Counted from the first letter of the stretch, positions 9,111-17,735 are shown. The stretch is 64,000 nt of DNA from Pseudocitrobacter sp913778145 (GCA_035726825.1 JALNTX010000005.1:1-64000); one strand, 5' to 3'. Notes: generated from the sequence alone by a model not told the origin. Numbers and translations are program-made.

Positions 9111-9947
9111 ATGAGCATGTTATTTCCCTCTCCCGATGCCGCCGTTTCCCGCCAGCGCGCGGGGTCAAAAACCGCAACACGTTGGTCAACGCGTAGCCTG
9201 AATTTTTTCGCCCGTTACGGTTTGCTGATGCTTTTCTTCGCCGGCTGGCAGGTCGCCAGCAGCGTCGGCTGGCTGAACCCAGCGGTGATCCCGCCCCTCG
9301 ATAAAGTGGTGCTGGCATTGTGGAACGGCGTCCATTCTGGCGCACTGCTGGGCGATATCTCCATCAGCCTGCAACGTGCCGGACTGGCATTTTTCTCGGC
9401 GGTCATTATTGGCATTCCGCTGGGCCTGTTTATGGGGCAAATCCGCCCGATTGAACGCGCGCTGGATCCGATTCTGCAACTGTTCCGTCAGACTTCCGCG
9501 CTGGCGCTCTACCCGGTCTTTATTTTGCTGTTCGGCCTTGGCGAAACCTCAAAAGTGTTTGTCATCTTCTGGGCCGCCCTCTTCCCGGTACTGTTGTCGA
9601 CCATCAGCGGCGTGAAGCAGGTCGACGGCAAGCTGCTGGAGATGGCACGCACCTTCGGCGCAGGCGAACTGACGCTGTTCCGTCGGGTGATTGTTCCGGC
9701 GTCGATTCCGGGCATTTTCGTCGGCCTGCGTTTATCCGCCACCACCGCCCTGCTGCTGCTGATTGCCGCCGAAATGATTGGCGCGAATCGCGGAATTGGT
9801 TTCCAGGTAATGAACGCCCAGTACAATTTCCAGATCCCGCTGATGTTTGCCGCCATCTTCCTGCTGGCGCTGGCCGGGCTACTCGCCAACTCAATTCTGG
9901 TATTTCTGCAACGCCGCCTGTGTCGCTGGAATCCGCGTGACCAATAA
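9111..9947 (+). CDS. ABC transporter permease, SsuC/TauC-like
   Basis: 278-aa inner-membrane permease of the nitrate/sulfonate/taurine type. It has about six membrane segments and an EAA-type loop around GKLLEMARTFGAGELTLFRRVIVPASIPGIFVG. The N-terminal ~30 residues are polar and cytoplasmic. GAGGAGTG precedes the ATG and the gene starts 10 bases after the monooxygenase stop. It pairs with the binding protein and ATPase downstream to import the monooxygenase substrate. Confidence 0.88.
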   Translation: MSMLFPSPDAAVSRQRAGSKTATRWSTRSLNFFARYGLLMLFFAGWQVASSVGWLNPAVIPPLDKVVLALWNGVHSGALLGDISISLQRAGLAFFSAVIIGIPLGLFMGQIRPIERALDPILQLFRQTSALALYPVFILLFGLGETSKVFVIFWAALFPVLLSTISGVKQVDGKLLEMARTFGAGELTLFRRVIVPASIPGIFVGLRLSATTALLLLIAAEMIGANRGIGFQVMNAQYNFQIPLMFAAIFLLALAGLLANSILVFLQRRLCRWNPRDQ

Positions 9948-10000
9948 CGTTTTTGCACCACCCACTATAAGAAAACACTCATCGCAGACAGGAACAGATC

Positions 10001-10963
10001 ATGAAAAAAATTCTTCCGCTTTTTTGGGCGACCACGCTGATGCTTTTTGGCGCCACCTCCGCAGCACAGGCGCAGGATGAAGTCACGATGCGCTATATGA
10101 CCAGCCACGGCGGCATTGCAGCCCATGAACTGGCGGATGCATTAGGGTATTTCAAAGGCACCGGCATCACTTTTAAAAGCGCCGGCTACGCCAGCGGCGG
10201 GCCAGAATCGCTGTTTGCGCTGGCTTCAGGCAGCATTGATATCGGTTCGGCGGCAACGCCTGCGGTGATCAACTCCATCGCCGGGGGCAACCAGTTTGTC
10301 GCGGCATATCCGACCAACGGCATCGATAACACCACCAAATCGATTTTCTACGTGCGGGAAGACAGCCCGATAAAATCAGTGAAAGATTTGGTAGGGAAAA
10401 GCATCGCTATCAATACATTAGGCGCACATCTTGATTACACGGTACGCGAAGCGCTGCATAAAGCCGGGCTGCCGGAAAAAGCCGCGCGCCTGGTTGCCGT
10501 GCCCGGCCCACAGCTTGAGCAAACCCTGCGCTCCGGCCAGGTGGATGTCGCCGCATTTGGCTACTGGCAAACCACCTTTGAAGGCGTAGCCCGCAGCCAC
10601 GGCGGCCTGCGCCCGATCCTTAACGATACAGAAGTGCTTGGCCCCATCGCCGGTGGATTTACCGTTCTGCGCGCGGATTTCGTGAAAGCGCACCCGCAGG
10701 CGGCGCGTGACTTTGTACTGCAATCGGCGCGTGCACTCGATTTCGCCCGCGAGAACCCGGAAAAAACGCGCGAAATTCTGGCGCAGAAGCTGAAAGAACG
10801 CGGTGAAAACCCGGAGCTGGCAAAATACTTTACCGGCTACGGCGTGCGTAAAGGCGGGCTGGCGGAAGATCACGATGTGCAGTTCTGGCTGGATGTTCTG
10901 CAACGCGGCGGCGTGCTGCAAAAAGATCAGCTGAAAACCAGCGATATTCTGTTAAAAGTCTGA
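10001..10963 (+). CDS. Periplasmic substrate-binding protein, SsuA-like
   Basis: 320 aa with a clear Sec signal peptide (MKKILPLFWATTLMLFGATSAAQA, cut before QDEV). The mature part is an SBP_bac/NMT1-type binding protein: EVTMRYMTSHGGIAAHELADALGYF, ASGSIDIGSAATPAVINSIAGG, KDLVGKSIAINTLGA. Families of this type bind sulfonates, sulfate esters, nitrate or thiamine precursors; the operon context favours an organosulfur ligand. It lies third in the operon, before the ATPase. Confidence 0.86.
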   Translation: MKKILPLFWATTLMLFGATSAAQAQDEVTMRYMTSHGGIAAHELADALGYFKGTGITFKSAGYASGGPESLFALASGSIDIGSAATPAVINSIAGGNQFVAAYPTNGIDNTTKSIFYVREDSPIKSVKDLVGKSIAINTLGAHLDYTVREALHKAGLPEKAARLVAVPGPQLEQTLRSGQVDVAAFGYWQTTFEGVARSHGGLRPILNDTEVLGPIAGGFTVLRADFVKAHPQAARDFVLQSARALDFARENPEKTREILAQKLKERGENPELAKYFTGYGVRKGGLAEDHDVQFWLDVLQRGGVLQKDQLKTSDILLKV

Positions 10964-10973
10964 GGAGACCGCC

Positions 10974-11747
10974 ATGACGATGCCACACACGGAATTAGCG
11001 CGCGGCGATATCGCCATTCGCCGCCTGCATAAAGCGTTCTCTCTCGACGGCCAGCCGTTTGATGTCTTTCGCGATTTGAATCTGCATATTGAAAGCGGGC
11101 AAAGCATCGCTATCGTCGGGCCAAGCGGATGCGGTAAAACCACCTTGCTGCGCATTCTTGCCGGGCTGGAGCAGCCCGATGCCGGAGAGGTGGTCATCGA
11201 CGGGCGCGCGGTGCAAGGAATGAGCCGCGAGCGCGCGGTAATTTTCCAGGAACCGCGCCTGCTGCCCTGGCTGTCGGTGCTGGATAACGTCAGCTTCAGC
11301 CTGGACGTGCAGGGTACGTCAAAGGCGCAGGCACGCCTTCGCGCGAAACAATCCATTGAGCTGGTCGGCTTAAGCCAGTATGAAAATGCCCTACCCGGCC
11401 AGCTTTCTGGCGGCATGGCTCAGCGCGTGGGTATCGCCCGTGCGCTGGCTATCGACCCGGAAATTCTGCTGCTGGATGAACCGCTCGGCGCGCTGGACGC
11501 AATGACCAAAATCAGCATGCAGGAAGAGCTGGAGCGCATTCGCGCAACGGAAAATATCACCATGGTACTGGTGACGCACGACCTGGAAGAGGCAATTTAT
11601 CTGGCGGACCGGGTGCTTATTTTGCCGAAAGAGAAAGGTAACCCCATCAGGATTATCGATGTGAATCTGCCCCGCCCGCGCGAACGCAGCGACGGGGCAT
11701 TTGTGGCGCTGCGCCAACAGTTAATGGCAGAGTTTGGCCTGCATTAA
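10974..11747 (+). CDS. ABC transporter ATP-binding protein, SsuB/TauB-like
   Basis: 257-aa cytoplasmic ATPase with Walker A GPSGCGKTT (~46-54), Q-loop FQEPRLLPWLSV, signature LSGGMAQRVGIARA and Walker B EILLLDEPLGALD followed by the H-loop VTHD. The FQEPRLLPW form of the Q-loop is typical of the SsuB/TauB group. The gene begins 10 bases after the binding-protein stop with GAGGAGA ahead of the ATG. It ends the operon and is followed by a hairpin terminator. Confidence 0.9.
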   Translation: MTMPHTELARGDIAIRRLHKAFSLDGQPFDVFRDLNLHIESGQSIAIVGPSGCGKTTLLRILAGLEQPDAGEVVIDGRAVQGMSRERAVIFQEPRLLPWLSVLDNVSFSLDVQGTSKAQARLRAKQSIELVGLSQYENALPGQLSGGMAQRVGIARALAIDPEILLLDEPLGALDAMTKISMQEELERIRATENITMVLVTHDLEEAIYLADRVLILPKEKGNPIRIIDVNLPRPRERSDGAFVALRQQLMAEFGLH

Positions 11748-11752
11748 AATAA

Positions 11753-11773
11753 CGCCCGGCGGTTTGCCGGGCG
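11753..11773. terminator. Bidirectional hairpin between convergent transporter operons
   Basis: CGCCCGGC (11753-11760), loop GGTTT, GCCGGGCG (11766-11773). It lies between two convergent operons; there is no long U-tract on the plus side. Confidence 0.6.
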
Positions 11774-11777
11774 CATC

Positions 11778-12500
11778 TCACAACACTTTACTCAGAAATG
11801 CCGCCGTGCGCGGGTTTTGCGGCGCGGTAAAGATCTGCTCCGGCGTCCCCTCTTCCTGAATAATGCCCTGATCGATAAACAGCACGCGATCGGCCACTTC
11901 CCGCGCAAAGCCCATTTCATGGGTGACGATCACCATCGTCATCCCTTCGTGGGCGAGATTTTTCATCACTTCCAGCACTTCGCCCACCAGCTCAGGATCC
12001 AGCGCGGAAGTCGGTTCATCGAACAGAATGATCGATGGGTCCATCGCCATAGAGCGGGCAATGGCCACGCGCTGCTGCTGACCGCCGGAAAGACTGGAAG
12101 GCCAGGCGTCAATTTTATCGAGCAGCCCGACTTTGCGCAGCAGCACTTCCGCACGGCTAATCGCCTCGGAACGCGACAGCCCTTTCACCGACACCGGCGC
12201 CATAATCAGGTTTTCCAGAACCGTCATGTGCGGGAAAAGATTAAAGCGCTGAAACACCATGCCGACGCTTTCACGCATCTTGTTGAGGTTGGTTTTCGGC
12301 TCATGAATATCAAAACCGTTCACCGACACCTTGCCGTCATCGGGCGTTTCTAGCGCATTCAGGCAGCGCAGGAACGTACTTTTCCCAGAGCCGGACGGAC
12401 CAATAACGCACACCACTTCCTGAGGCTTTATCTCGCAGGAGATCCCGCGCAGCACGTGAGTCGCACCAAAACGTTTTTGCAGATTTTCAATGTGAATCAC
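11778..12500 (-). CDS. Polar amino acid ABC transporter, ATP-binding protein (GlnQ/TcyN-like)
   Basis: 240-aa ATPase with Walker A GPSGSGKST, Q-loop VFQRFNLFPHMTV, signature LSGGQQQRVAIARS, Walker B IILFDEPTSALDPE and VTHEMGFAREVADRV, the standard set of the polar amino acid uptake family. Its start overlaps the end of the permease gene by 14 bases, indicating translational coupling. Ligand not evident from this subunit. Confidence 0.9.
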   Translation of the reverse strand: MIHIENLQKRFGATHVLRGISCEIKPQEVVCVIGPSGSGKSTFLRCLNALETPDDGKVSVNGFDIHEPKTNLNKMRESVGMVFQRFNLFPHMTVLENLIMAPVSVKGLSRSEAISRAEVLLRKVGLLDKIDAWPSSLSGGQQQRVAIARSMAMDPSIILFDEPTSALDPELVGEVLEVMKNLAHEGMTMVIVTHEMGFAREVADRVLFIDQGIIQEEGTPEQIFTAPQNPRTAAFLSKVL

Positions 12501-13251
12501 TTTTGCTCAACCTCTTTTCCATATGCTGGACCAGCAGCGACAAGATAAACGTCAGCACCCAGTAAATAATCGAGATCGCCAGATACGGTTCCCAATAGGT
12601 GGCATACGCGCCAGAAACCGTCCGCGCGGCATAGGCGAGATCGGCCAGGCCAATCGCCGAAGCCAGCGAAGAGTCTTTCACGATGGCAATCGCATTATTG
12701 CCAAGCGGCGGCAGAATGCGTTTAAACGCCTGCGGCAGGATGACCTTGCGCATGGTTTTGCCCCACGTCATCCCCAGCGCACGTGAGGCTTCCATCTGCC
12801 CACGGTCAATAGACTGAATGCCCGCGCGGAAGATTTCAGAGACATACGCCCCGGCATTGAGGGTAATCGCCACAATACAGGAAAGAAACGCGCCGTAGTC
12901 CGAGCGCAGCATACGGGCAAAATCAACCGACATGATGCCGCTTGTCACCAGCACGCCATCGCGCGGGTTAATGAGCAACGGCACCAGCGCGAAATGCACG
13001 ACCATAATCTGCACAAACAGCGGCGTACCGCGAAATGCGCTGACGTAAACGCGCACCGGTAACTGCACGAAATAGCGCAGAATAAAGCGCCACGGGCCAT
13101 GCTCGGCTTTCGCCATTCGCCCAAGCCCCAATAATAACCCCCACAAAGTGCCCAAAATCACGCAGATAATGGTGCACTTGATGGTCATCCACGCGCCTTC
13201 AACAAAGAGCGGCGCATACTCCTGGATGATTTCCCAACGAAATCCGGTCAT
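12487..13251 (-). CDS. Polar amino acid ABC transporter permease (HisM/GlnP/TcyL family)
   Basis: 254-aa membrane protein with about five segments. It has the family's LPVRVYVSAFRGTPLFVQIMVVHF after the first helices and the EAA loop QMEASRALGMTWGKTMRKVILPQAFKRILPPLGN. A single permease gene implies a homodimeric channel. It is the middle gene of a three-gene operon; AGGATG precedes its ATG. Confidence 0.9.
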   Translation of the reverse strand: MTGFRWEIIQEYAPLFVEGAWMTIKCTIICVILGTLWGLLLGLGRMAKAEHGPWRFILRYFVQLPVRVYVSAFRGTPLFVQIMVVHFALVPLLINPRDGVLVTSGIMSVDFARMLRSDYGAFLSCIVAITLNAGAYVSEIFRAGIQSIDRGQMEASRALGMTWGKTMRKVILPQAFKRILPPLGNNAIAIVKDSSLASAIGLADLAYAARTVSGAYATYWEPYLAISIIYWVLTFILSLLVQHMEKRLSKSDSH

Positions 13252-13290
13252 GACACATCCTGTCCGTTTTTAAAATAAGTATCCGCGTTG

Positions 13291-14058
13291 TTATTGCGCA
13301 GGTAAGACAGGCACATCAGCATCAAACCACTGGGTGTAAATTTTGGCATAGGTGCCGTCGGCGACGATTTTCTTCAGGCCCGCGTTGATTTTGCCCAGCA
13401 GTTCATCGTTCCCTTTGGCGACCGCGATCCCAAAATATTGACGCTGGAATTTATCGTCCTGCACCAGTTTGAAGGCTTTTTCCGGGTGATTTTTGATGTA
13501 GTACTTCACAACACCCACATCGCCTACCGCCGCGCCAAGGCCGTCTTCATACAGCTCCTGCAACATCAGCGGGGTATTATCAAACCGTTTGATGTCGGTG
13601 CTGTTTTTACCCAATACATCCGAAACCACGATATCGCCGGTGCTGGAGTTCACCACGCCCACTTTCTGGCCTTTCAGCGCGGCGAGAGAGTTCACCGCAG
13701 AATCTTTCGCCACCACAATGGACTGATCCGCCGGGAAATAAGGCGCAGAGAAATCGACCATTTGCTGACGTTTGTCGGTGATGGTAATGCCGGAAATAAT
13801 GATGTCGCGATCGCCGGAGTTCAGGGTGGCGAAAATCCCTTCCCACGGCGTATTCACCAGTTTGATTTCAAAGCCTTCCGCTTTAGCGATCGCTTTGATG
13901 ATGTCGATATCAAACCCTTCCAGCTGTTTTTGGCTGTTTTCAAATTCAAACGGACGATAGGTTCCGCCAGAGCCCACTACATAGGTTTGCGCCGCCGCAA
14001 CAGTTTGCGCGGCCAACGCTGCCAGTAAACATCCCGCCAGTGCAATTTTCTTCAACAT
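13291..14058 (-). CDS. Periplasmic amino acid-binding protein (SBP family 3)
   Basis: 255 aa with a signal peptide (MLKKIALAGCLLAALAAQTVAAA). The mature protein shows the family 3 pattern: YRPFEFENSQKQLEGFDIDIIKAIAKAEGFEIKLVNTPWEGIFATLNSGDRDIIISGITITDKRQQMVDFSAPYF. That motif fits glutamine, arginine or cystine binders. It heads the operon, with AGGGGATGAATC ahead of the ATG and two candidate operators in the region upstream. Proximity to an organosulfur operon makes a sulfur amino acid plausible, but this is inference. Confidence 0.87.
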   Translation of the reverse strand: MLKKIALAGCLLAALAAQTVAAAQTYVVGSGGTYRPFEFENSQKQLEGFDIDIIKAIAKAEGFEIKLVNTPWEGIFATLNSGDRDIIISGITITDKRQQMVDFSAPYFPADQSIVVAKDSAVNSLAALKGQKVGVVNSSTGDIVVSDVLGKNSTDIKRFDNTPLMLQELYEDGLGAAVGDVGVVKYYIKNHPEKAFKLVQDDKFQRQYFGIAVAKGNDELLGKINAGLKKIVADGTYAKIYTQWFDADVPVLPAQ

Positions 14059-14099
14059 GATTCATCCCCTAAATAATCAATTTTGTTAATTATGCGATT

Positions 14100-14179
14100 T
14101 TAGTGAATAAAAATACACTAACGTTTTTATGAACTCAACCTTGCGTGGGTTCGCAAAAAGACTTTTCGCATCGAAAAGT
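14100..14179. promoter_or_regulatory. Two inverted repeats in the divergent amino acid ABC / SDR region
   Basis: TTAGTG-N10-CACTAA at 14100-14121 and ACTTTTCG-CAT-CGAAAAGT at 14161-14179 are near-perfect inverted repeats in the 224-base divergent region. Their form suits dimeric regulators. No regulator is assigned to them. Confidence 0.45.
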
Positions 14180-14282
14180 GTCAGTCTGCTTTCTTTTCGT
14201 CCATTCCCTTTTTCCCGTGCGCATCAAACAATTAACTGACTTCTGACACCTGCATTCATCACCATAAAAGGGGAAAACACCC

Positions 14283-15101
14283 ATGAGCGAATCACATCAA
14301 ACTCCAGACTGGTTAGGCCTTGCCGGACGCATCTTTGCGGTTAGCGGCGCGGCGAGCGGAATTGGCGAAGCCATCGCCACGGCGCTGGCACAACAGGGGG
14401 CCGATGTCGCCCTGCTCGACCGTAACCCGGAGGGCTGCGAAGCGGTAAAACAGCGGCTTGCAGCGTATCCGGGGCGGCGTTTAGTGGTAGCCTGCGACGT
14501 CAGCAGCGAAGCGCAAATCAAGGAAGCAGCGTTGAGCGTGCGAGAAAAACTGGGGCCGTGCAGCGGGCTGGTGAACGCCGCCGGGATCTTGCGCCCCGCA
14601 GGGCTGGCCGACATTAGCGTTGAGCAATGGCAGGCCCAACTGGCGGTCAACCTGACCGGCTATCTGCTGTGCGCGCGCGAGTTTGCCCACGATATGCGCA
14701 AAGCGGGAAGCGGCAGCATTGTGCATATTGGCTCTATTTCCGGGCGCATTCCGCAGCCGTGGAGCGGCGCGTACAGCCCCGGCAAAGCGGCGGTTGGCCT
14801 GTTATCACAGCAGATTGCGGTGGAATGGGGTACCGACGGAATACGCAGTAACGTGGTCGCGCCGGGGATGATCGAAACGGCATTGACCGCAGACTATTAT
14901 GCGCAACCGGGCGTACGCGAAAGCCGCGAAGCGTTCACCGCCAGCCAGCGCATCGGCAAGCCGGATGATATCGCTAATGCGGTACTGTTCCTGCTGAGCG
15001 ACAAATCAGGGTATATCAACGGTGCGGAACTGGGCGTCGATGGCGGGCTGCCCACCATGCTGATGGGGAAACTGCCGCGACCAGGATTTAGCGGAAAATA
15101 A
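14283..15101 (+). CDS. Short-chain dehydrogenase/reductase
   Basis: 272-aa classical SDR. The NAD(P)-binding motif GAASGIGEAIA is at ~24-34, an acidic residue follows at LLDRNPEG (suggesting NAD rather than NADP), then CDVSSEAQ, LVNAAGILRP (the NNAG equivalent), the catalytic Ser region HIGSISGR and YSPGK (Tyr/Lys). AGGGG lies ahead of the ATG. It is divergent from the amino acid transporter and convergent with the AraC gene. Grouping with the other oxidoreductases nearby suggests a shared catabolic pathway; substrate unknown. Confidence 0.85.
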   Translation: MSESHQTPDWLGLAGRIFAVSGAASGIGEAIATALAQQGADVALLDRNPEGCEAVKQRLAAYPGRRLVVACDVSSEAQIKEAALSVREKLGPCSGLVNAAGILRPAGLADISVEQWQAQLAVNLTGYLLCAREFAHDMRKAGSGSIVHIGSISGRIPQPWSGAYSPGKAAVGLLSQQIAVEWGTDGIRSNVVAPGMIETALTADYYAQPGVRESREAFTASQRIGKPDDIANAVLFLLSDKSGYINGAELGVDGGLPTMLMGKLPRPGFSGK

Positions 15102-15121
15102 ACACAAATGCCTGCTCGCGA

Positions 15122-16018
15122 CTATGCGTGGGCAGGCGTCTCACAGCCTGCGGTCGGTTTCTCACGAAATCCGCGCGGGGATGCGCCCGTTGCGCGGCGG
15201 AAAAAGCGCGAAAAATAGGTTGCATCGCTGAAGCCAAGGTAATCTGAAATCTGACTAACGGTCATGCTGGTGTACAACAGACTGCGTTTCGCCTCAAGCA
15301 GCAGGCGCTGATGCACCACGCTCAGGGCGCTACAGCCGTGAAACTCCCGGCACAGCGTGTTGAGATGAACGCCGGACATGCCAATCTCGCTGGCGTAATG
15401 CGCCACCGGGAAGTGCTCGCGATAATGATTTTCCACCAGTTGGTTGAAACGACGAATGGCGGCGCGCTTGCGCTCTACTTTGTCGCTGGCGCTCGGCTGC
15501 GGCGCGGCCTGGCGGTTCAGCCATACCATCAGGGCGCTGAGCAGGGAATGAATCATCATATCGCGCGCATCGTTATCAGACTGATATTCCTGCTGGAGCG
15601 TCTCGAAGAGTGACTGAATTTTCTCACGCGAATTACCGACCGGGACGCAGGTGGCCTGATTTAACACCTGTAGCGGGCGGCCAAACTGCTGCTCGAACTG
15701 CGCCACCAGCGGGGCGGCAAGCGAGAGGGAAAACCCTTCCGTTCCGGGTGAAAAACGAAAACCGTGCACGCAAAGCGCGGGAATTATCTGGATGCAGGCG
15801 TCTTCGAAAGTGTGCGTTACACCTTCAATTTCAATTTCGCCCTGCCCTTTGTGGACGTAGAGAAGCTGGATGAGATCCGTATGCTGATGCACGCGGATAC
15901 ACCAGTCATAGAGGCTGCTGCGGCTGTGAATGGATTCACAATGCAGCAAATCCGGCGTCGGCCAGTGCAGGCTTTCACCGTAGAGCTTAAAGACCGGAAT
16001 GCTGTTGCTCAGATTCAT
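15122..16018 (-). CDS. AraC-family transcriptional regulator (PobR/HpaA-like)
   Basis: 298 aa. The N-terminal cupin-like sensor has HQHTDLIQLLYVHKGQGEIEIEG and PALCVHGFRF. The C-terminal ~100 residues hold two HTH motifs: FPVAHYASEIGMSGVHLNTLCREFHG and TVSQISDYLGFSDATYFSRFFRRATGASPRGFR. Regulators of this subtype often respond to aromatic acids and activate adjacent catabolic genes. GGAGGCACC precedes the ATG. It lies between the SDR and the OYE/FAD operon and is their likely regulator; the IS481 element now separates it from that operon. Confidence 0.88.
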   Translation of the reverse strand: MNLSNSIPVFKLYGESLHWPTPDLLHCESIHSRSSLYDWCIRVHQHTDLIQLLYVHKGQGEIEIEGVTHTFEDACIQIIPALCVHGFRFSPGTEGFSLSLAAPLVAQFEQQFGRPLQVLNQATCVPVGNSREKIQSLFETLQQEYQSDNDARDMMIHSLLSALMVWLNRQAAPQPSASDKVERKRAAIRRFNQLVENHYREHFPVAHYASEIGMSGVHLNTLCREFHGCSALSVVHQRLLLEAKRSLLYTSMTVSQISDYLGFSDATYFSRFFRRATGASPRGFREKPTAGCETPAHA

Positions 16019-16065
16019 GGTGCCTCCATTGGATGGAAATAATGGGGAACATTGGCGCGAATATT

Positions 16066-16344
16066 TTCCCCCCTCACCCTAACCCTCTCCCTCAAGGGAG
16101 AGGGGACTGATTGTGCACAGTGGCTAACTTATGCGCCGATTTCTCCCTCTCCCTGTGGGAGAGGGCCGGGGTGAGGGCATCAGTGCGCACATTTCCCCCT
16201 CACCCTACCCCCCTTCCTCAAGGAAGAGGAGACTGATTGTGCACAGTGGCTAACTTCTGCGCCGGTTTTCTCCCTCTCCCTGTGGGAGAGGGCCGGGATG
16301 AGGGCATCGGTGCGCACATTTCCCCCTCACCCTAACCCTCTCCC
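16066..16344. repeat. Tandem C-rich/G-rich hairpin repeats (two and a part copies)
   Basis: A unit of ~126 bases begins CCCTCACCCTAACCCTCTCCC, passes through TGATTGTGCACAGTGGCTAA and ends GGGAGAGGGCCGGGGTGAGGGC. Its ends are inverted repeats, with smaller hairpins inside. Copy 1 is ~16066-16194, copy 2 ~16195-16320, and copy 3 starts at 16321 and is cut at 16344 by the IS481 element. Related copies lie near 35.6 and 44.7 kb. Confidence 0.8.
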
Positions 16345-17629
16345 TGTTCGGTCCGGGGACATGGTAGACAGGTGTTCGGGGACATGGTGAACACTTTTTA
16401 ACATCCTTTACCCATGGTGATCGACCTTTTCTTCAGGTCGATCACCCCCACTTTTGTACTGTACCACCACACTTCATAGCAGCCATCCTCCTGTGCCTCC
16501 TTCAGCCCGACCCGCTCTCCCCTGAACGCGTTGCCTGCCTTCAGACTGATACCTTTTATGCTCAGCTTTCCGCTGATATCGACCTTCCTCACCATCACCC
16601 CTTCATCATATTTCGGTGGCGTAATGCTGTCGCTGTACTGCCTTGCAGACGGCTGATACCGCGAGGCCGGAACGGCCATACCCAGTGCTTCATGGGGCCG
16701 TTCAAGGTTATACACATTACGCCAGTGGTCGAAAGCACGCTGCAGCTCACCGCTGTCTGTGAACCACTTACCCTGCAGTACTTCCGCCTTCAGGCTGCGG
16801 TGAAAACGTTCCAGCTTGCCCTGGGTCTGCGGATGGTATGGCCGTGAATGGCCCACCCGGATACCCTGGCGCATCAGCCACAGCTCAAGTGCCGTCCAGG
16901 TGCCGGTGGTGTCGCCCCACGGTGAACCGTTGTCCATCGTCATCCGGTCTGGCAGCCCGTAGCGTTCAAACACGCTGACCAGTTGCTGCTGCACGGTCTC
17001 ACGGCGTTCATCGGTGCAGGGTGCCAGACACAGGGAGAAACGGGAGTGGTCGTCCAGCAGGGTGAGCGGATGGCAGCGGCCCCCGCCGAAGGGAAAGTGG
17101 CCCTTAAAATCCATCTGCCAGAGCCGGTTCGGCGCGTCATGTTCGAACCGTCCTGTGGCCGGAATGCCTGGCGCCGTACCCGGCAGCAGACCGTGACGGG
17201 CCATCAGGTTATGGACGGTGCTGAAGGCGGGCATACGGTGTCCCTGGTCTTCGAGCCAGCGTTTTATCTTGCGTGCGCCCCAGCGCTCATGACGGGCATG
17301 GGCGATGCGCAGCAGGTCAGTGATATCATCCGGAGAACGGTTGGGTGAGTGATGAGGTACGCGGGGACGGTCCAGAAGACCGGATGCGCCTTCCTCAGCC
17401 CAGCGACGAAGCCACTTGTAACCGGTGGCGGGAGAAATGCCGTAGTGACGGCAGAGGGAACGGATGTTCGCCCCGTCTTGTGAGGCGAACAGAACAAACT
17501 CGGAACGTAATGACATGGTATCTCTCGCATCCCAGGGCATAAGCGACTCCATAAACGGGTTCTTATGCCTTAGTTGTAAGTGTCTACCATGTCCCCGAAC
17601 AAGTGTTCACTATGTCCCCGGACTATACA
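16345..17629 (-). mobile_element. IS481-family insertion sequence, complete, with 5-bp target duplication
   Basis: The ends are inverted repeats: both begin TGT and share GTCCGGGGACAT, followed by a second GTTCGGGGACATGGT block about 25 bases in. CTCCC is found on each side (16340-16344 and 17630-17634), and removing the element plus one CTCCC restores the hairpin repeat. The element is 1285 bases and encodes one intact transposase. The identity resembles the ISKpn28 group, but I cannot confirm that by search. Confidence 0.9.
16398..17552 (-). CDS. IS481-family transposase
   Basis: 384-aa DDE transposase. An N-terminal HTH (GANIRSLCRHYGISPATGYKWLRRWAEEG, ~30-58) is followed by an rve-type catalytic core: first Asp in LWQMDFKGHF, second in MTMDNGSPWGD, Glu in GKLERFHRSLKAEV, then NLERPHEALGMAVPASRY, which is typical of the IS481 group. 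The frame is intact, so the element may be active. An in-frame ATG a few codons downstream (MPWDARD) is an alternative start. Confidence 0.93.
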   Translation of the reverse strand: MESLMPWDARDTMSLRSEFVLFASQDGANIRSLCRHYGISPATGYKWLRRWAEEGASGLLDRPRVPHHSPNRSPDDITDLLRIAHARHERWGARKIKRWLEDQGHRMPAFSTVHNLMARHGLLPGTAPGIPATGRFEHDAPNRLWQMDFKGHFPFGGGRCHPLTLLDDHSRFSLCLAPCTDERRETVQQQLVSVFERYGLPDRMTMDNGSPWGDTTGTWTALELWLMRQGIRVGHSRPYHPQTQGKLERFHRSLKAEVLQGKWFTDSGELQRAFDHWRNVYNLERPHEALGMAVPASRYQPSARQYSDSITPPKYDEGVMVRKVDISGKLSIKGISLKAGNAFRGERVGLKEAQEDGCYEVWWYSTKVGVIDLKKRSITMGKGC

Positions 17630-17735
17630 CTCCCTCAAGGGAGAGGGGACTGATTGTGCACAATGTTAAGTTTTGCGCCGGTTTTCTTCCTCTCCCTGCG
17701 GGAGAGGGCCGGGGTGAGGGCATCAGCGCGCACCC
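17630..17735. repeat. Remainder of the third hairpin repeat copy
   Basis: This is the right part of repeat copy 3, separated from its left part by the IS. It runs from CTCCCTCAAGGGAGAGGGG to GGGCCGGGGTGAGGGCATC. Its end overlaps the stop codon of the NIPSNAP gene at 17723. Confidence 0.75.

Noticed and set aside
8015..9118. 367-codon minus-strand frame opposite the monooxygenase gene
   Set aside because: The plus-strand monooxygenase is clearly the coding strand; the antisense product matches nothing.
16066..17735. CRISPR array
   Set aside because: The tandem repeats are ~126 bases and directly adjoining, without short repeats and unique spacers, and no cas gene is present.
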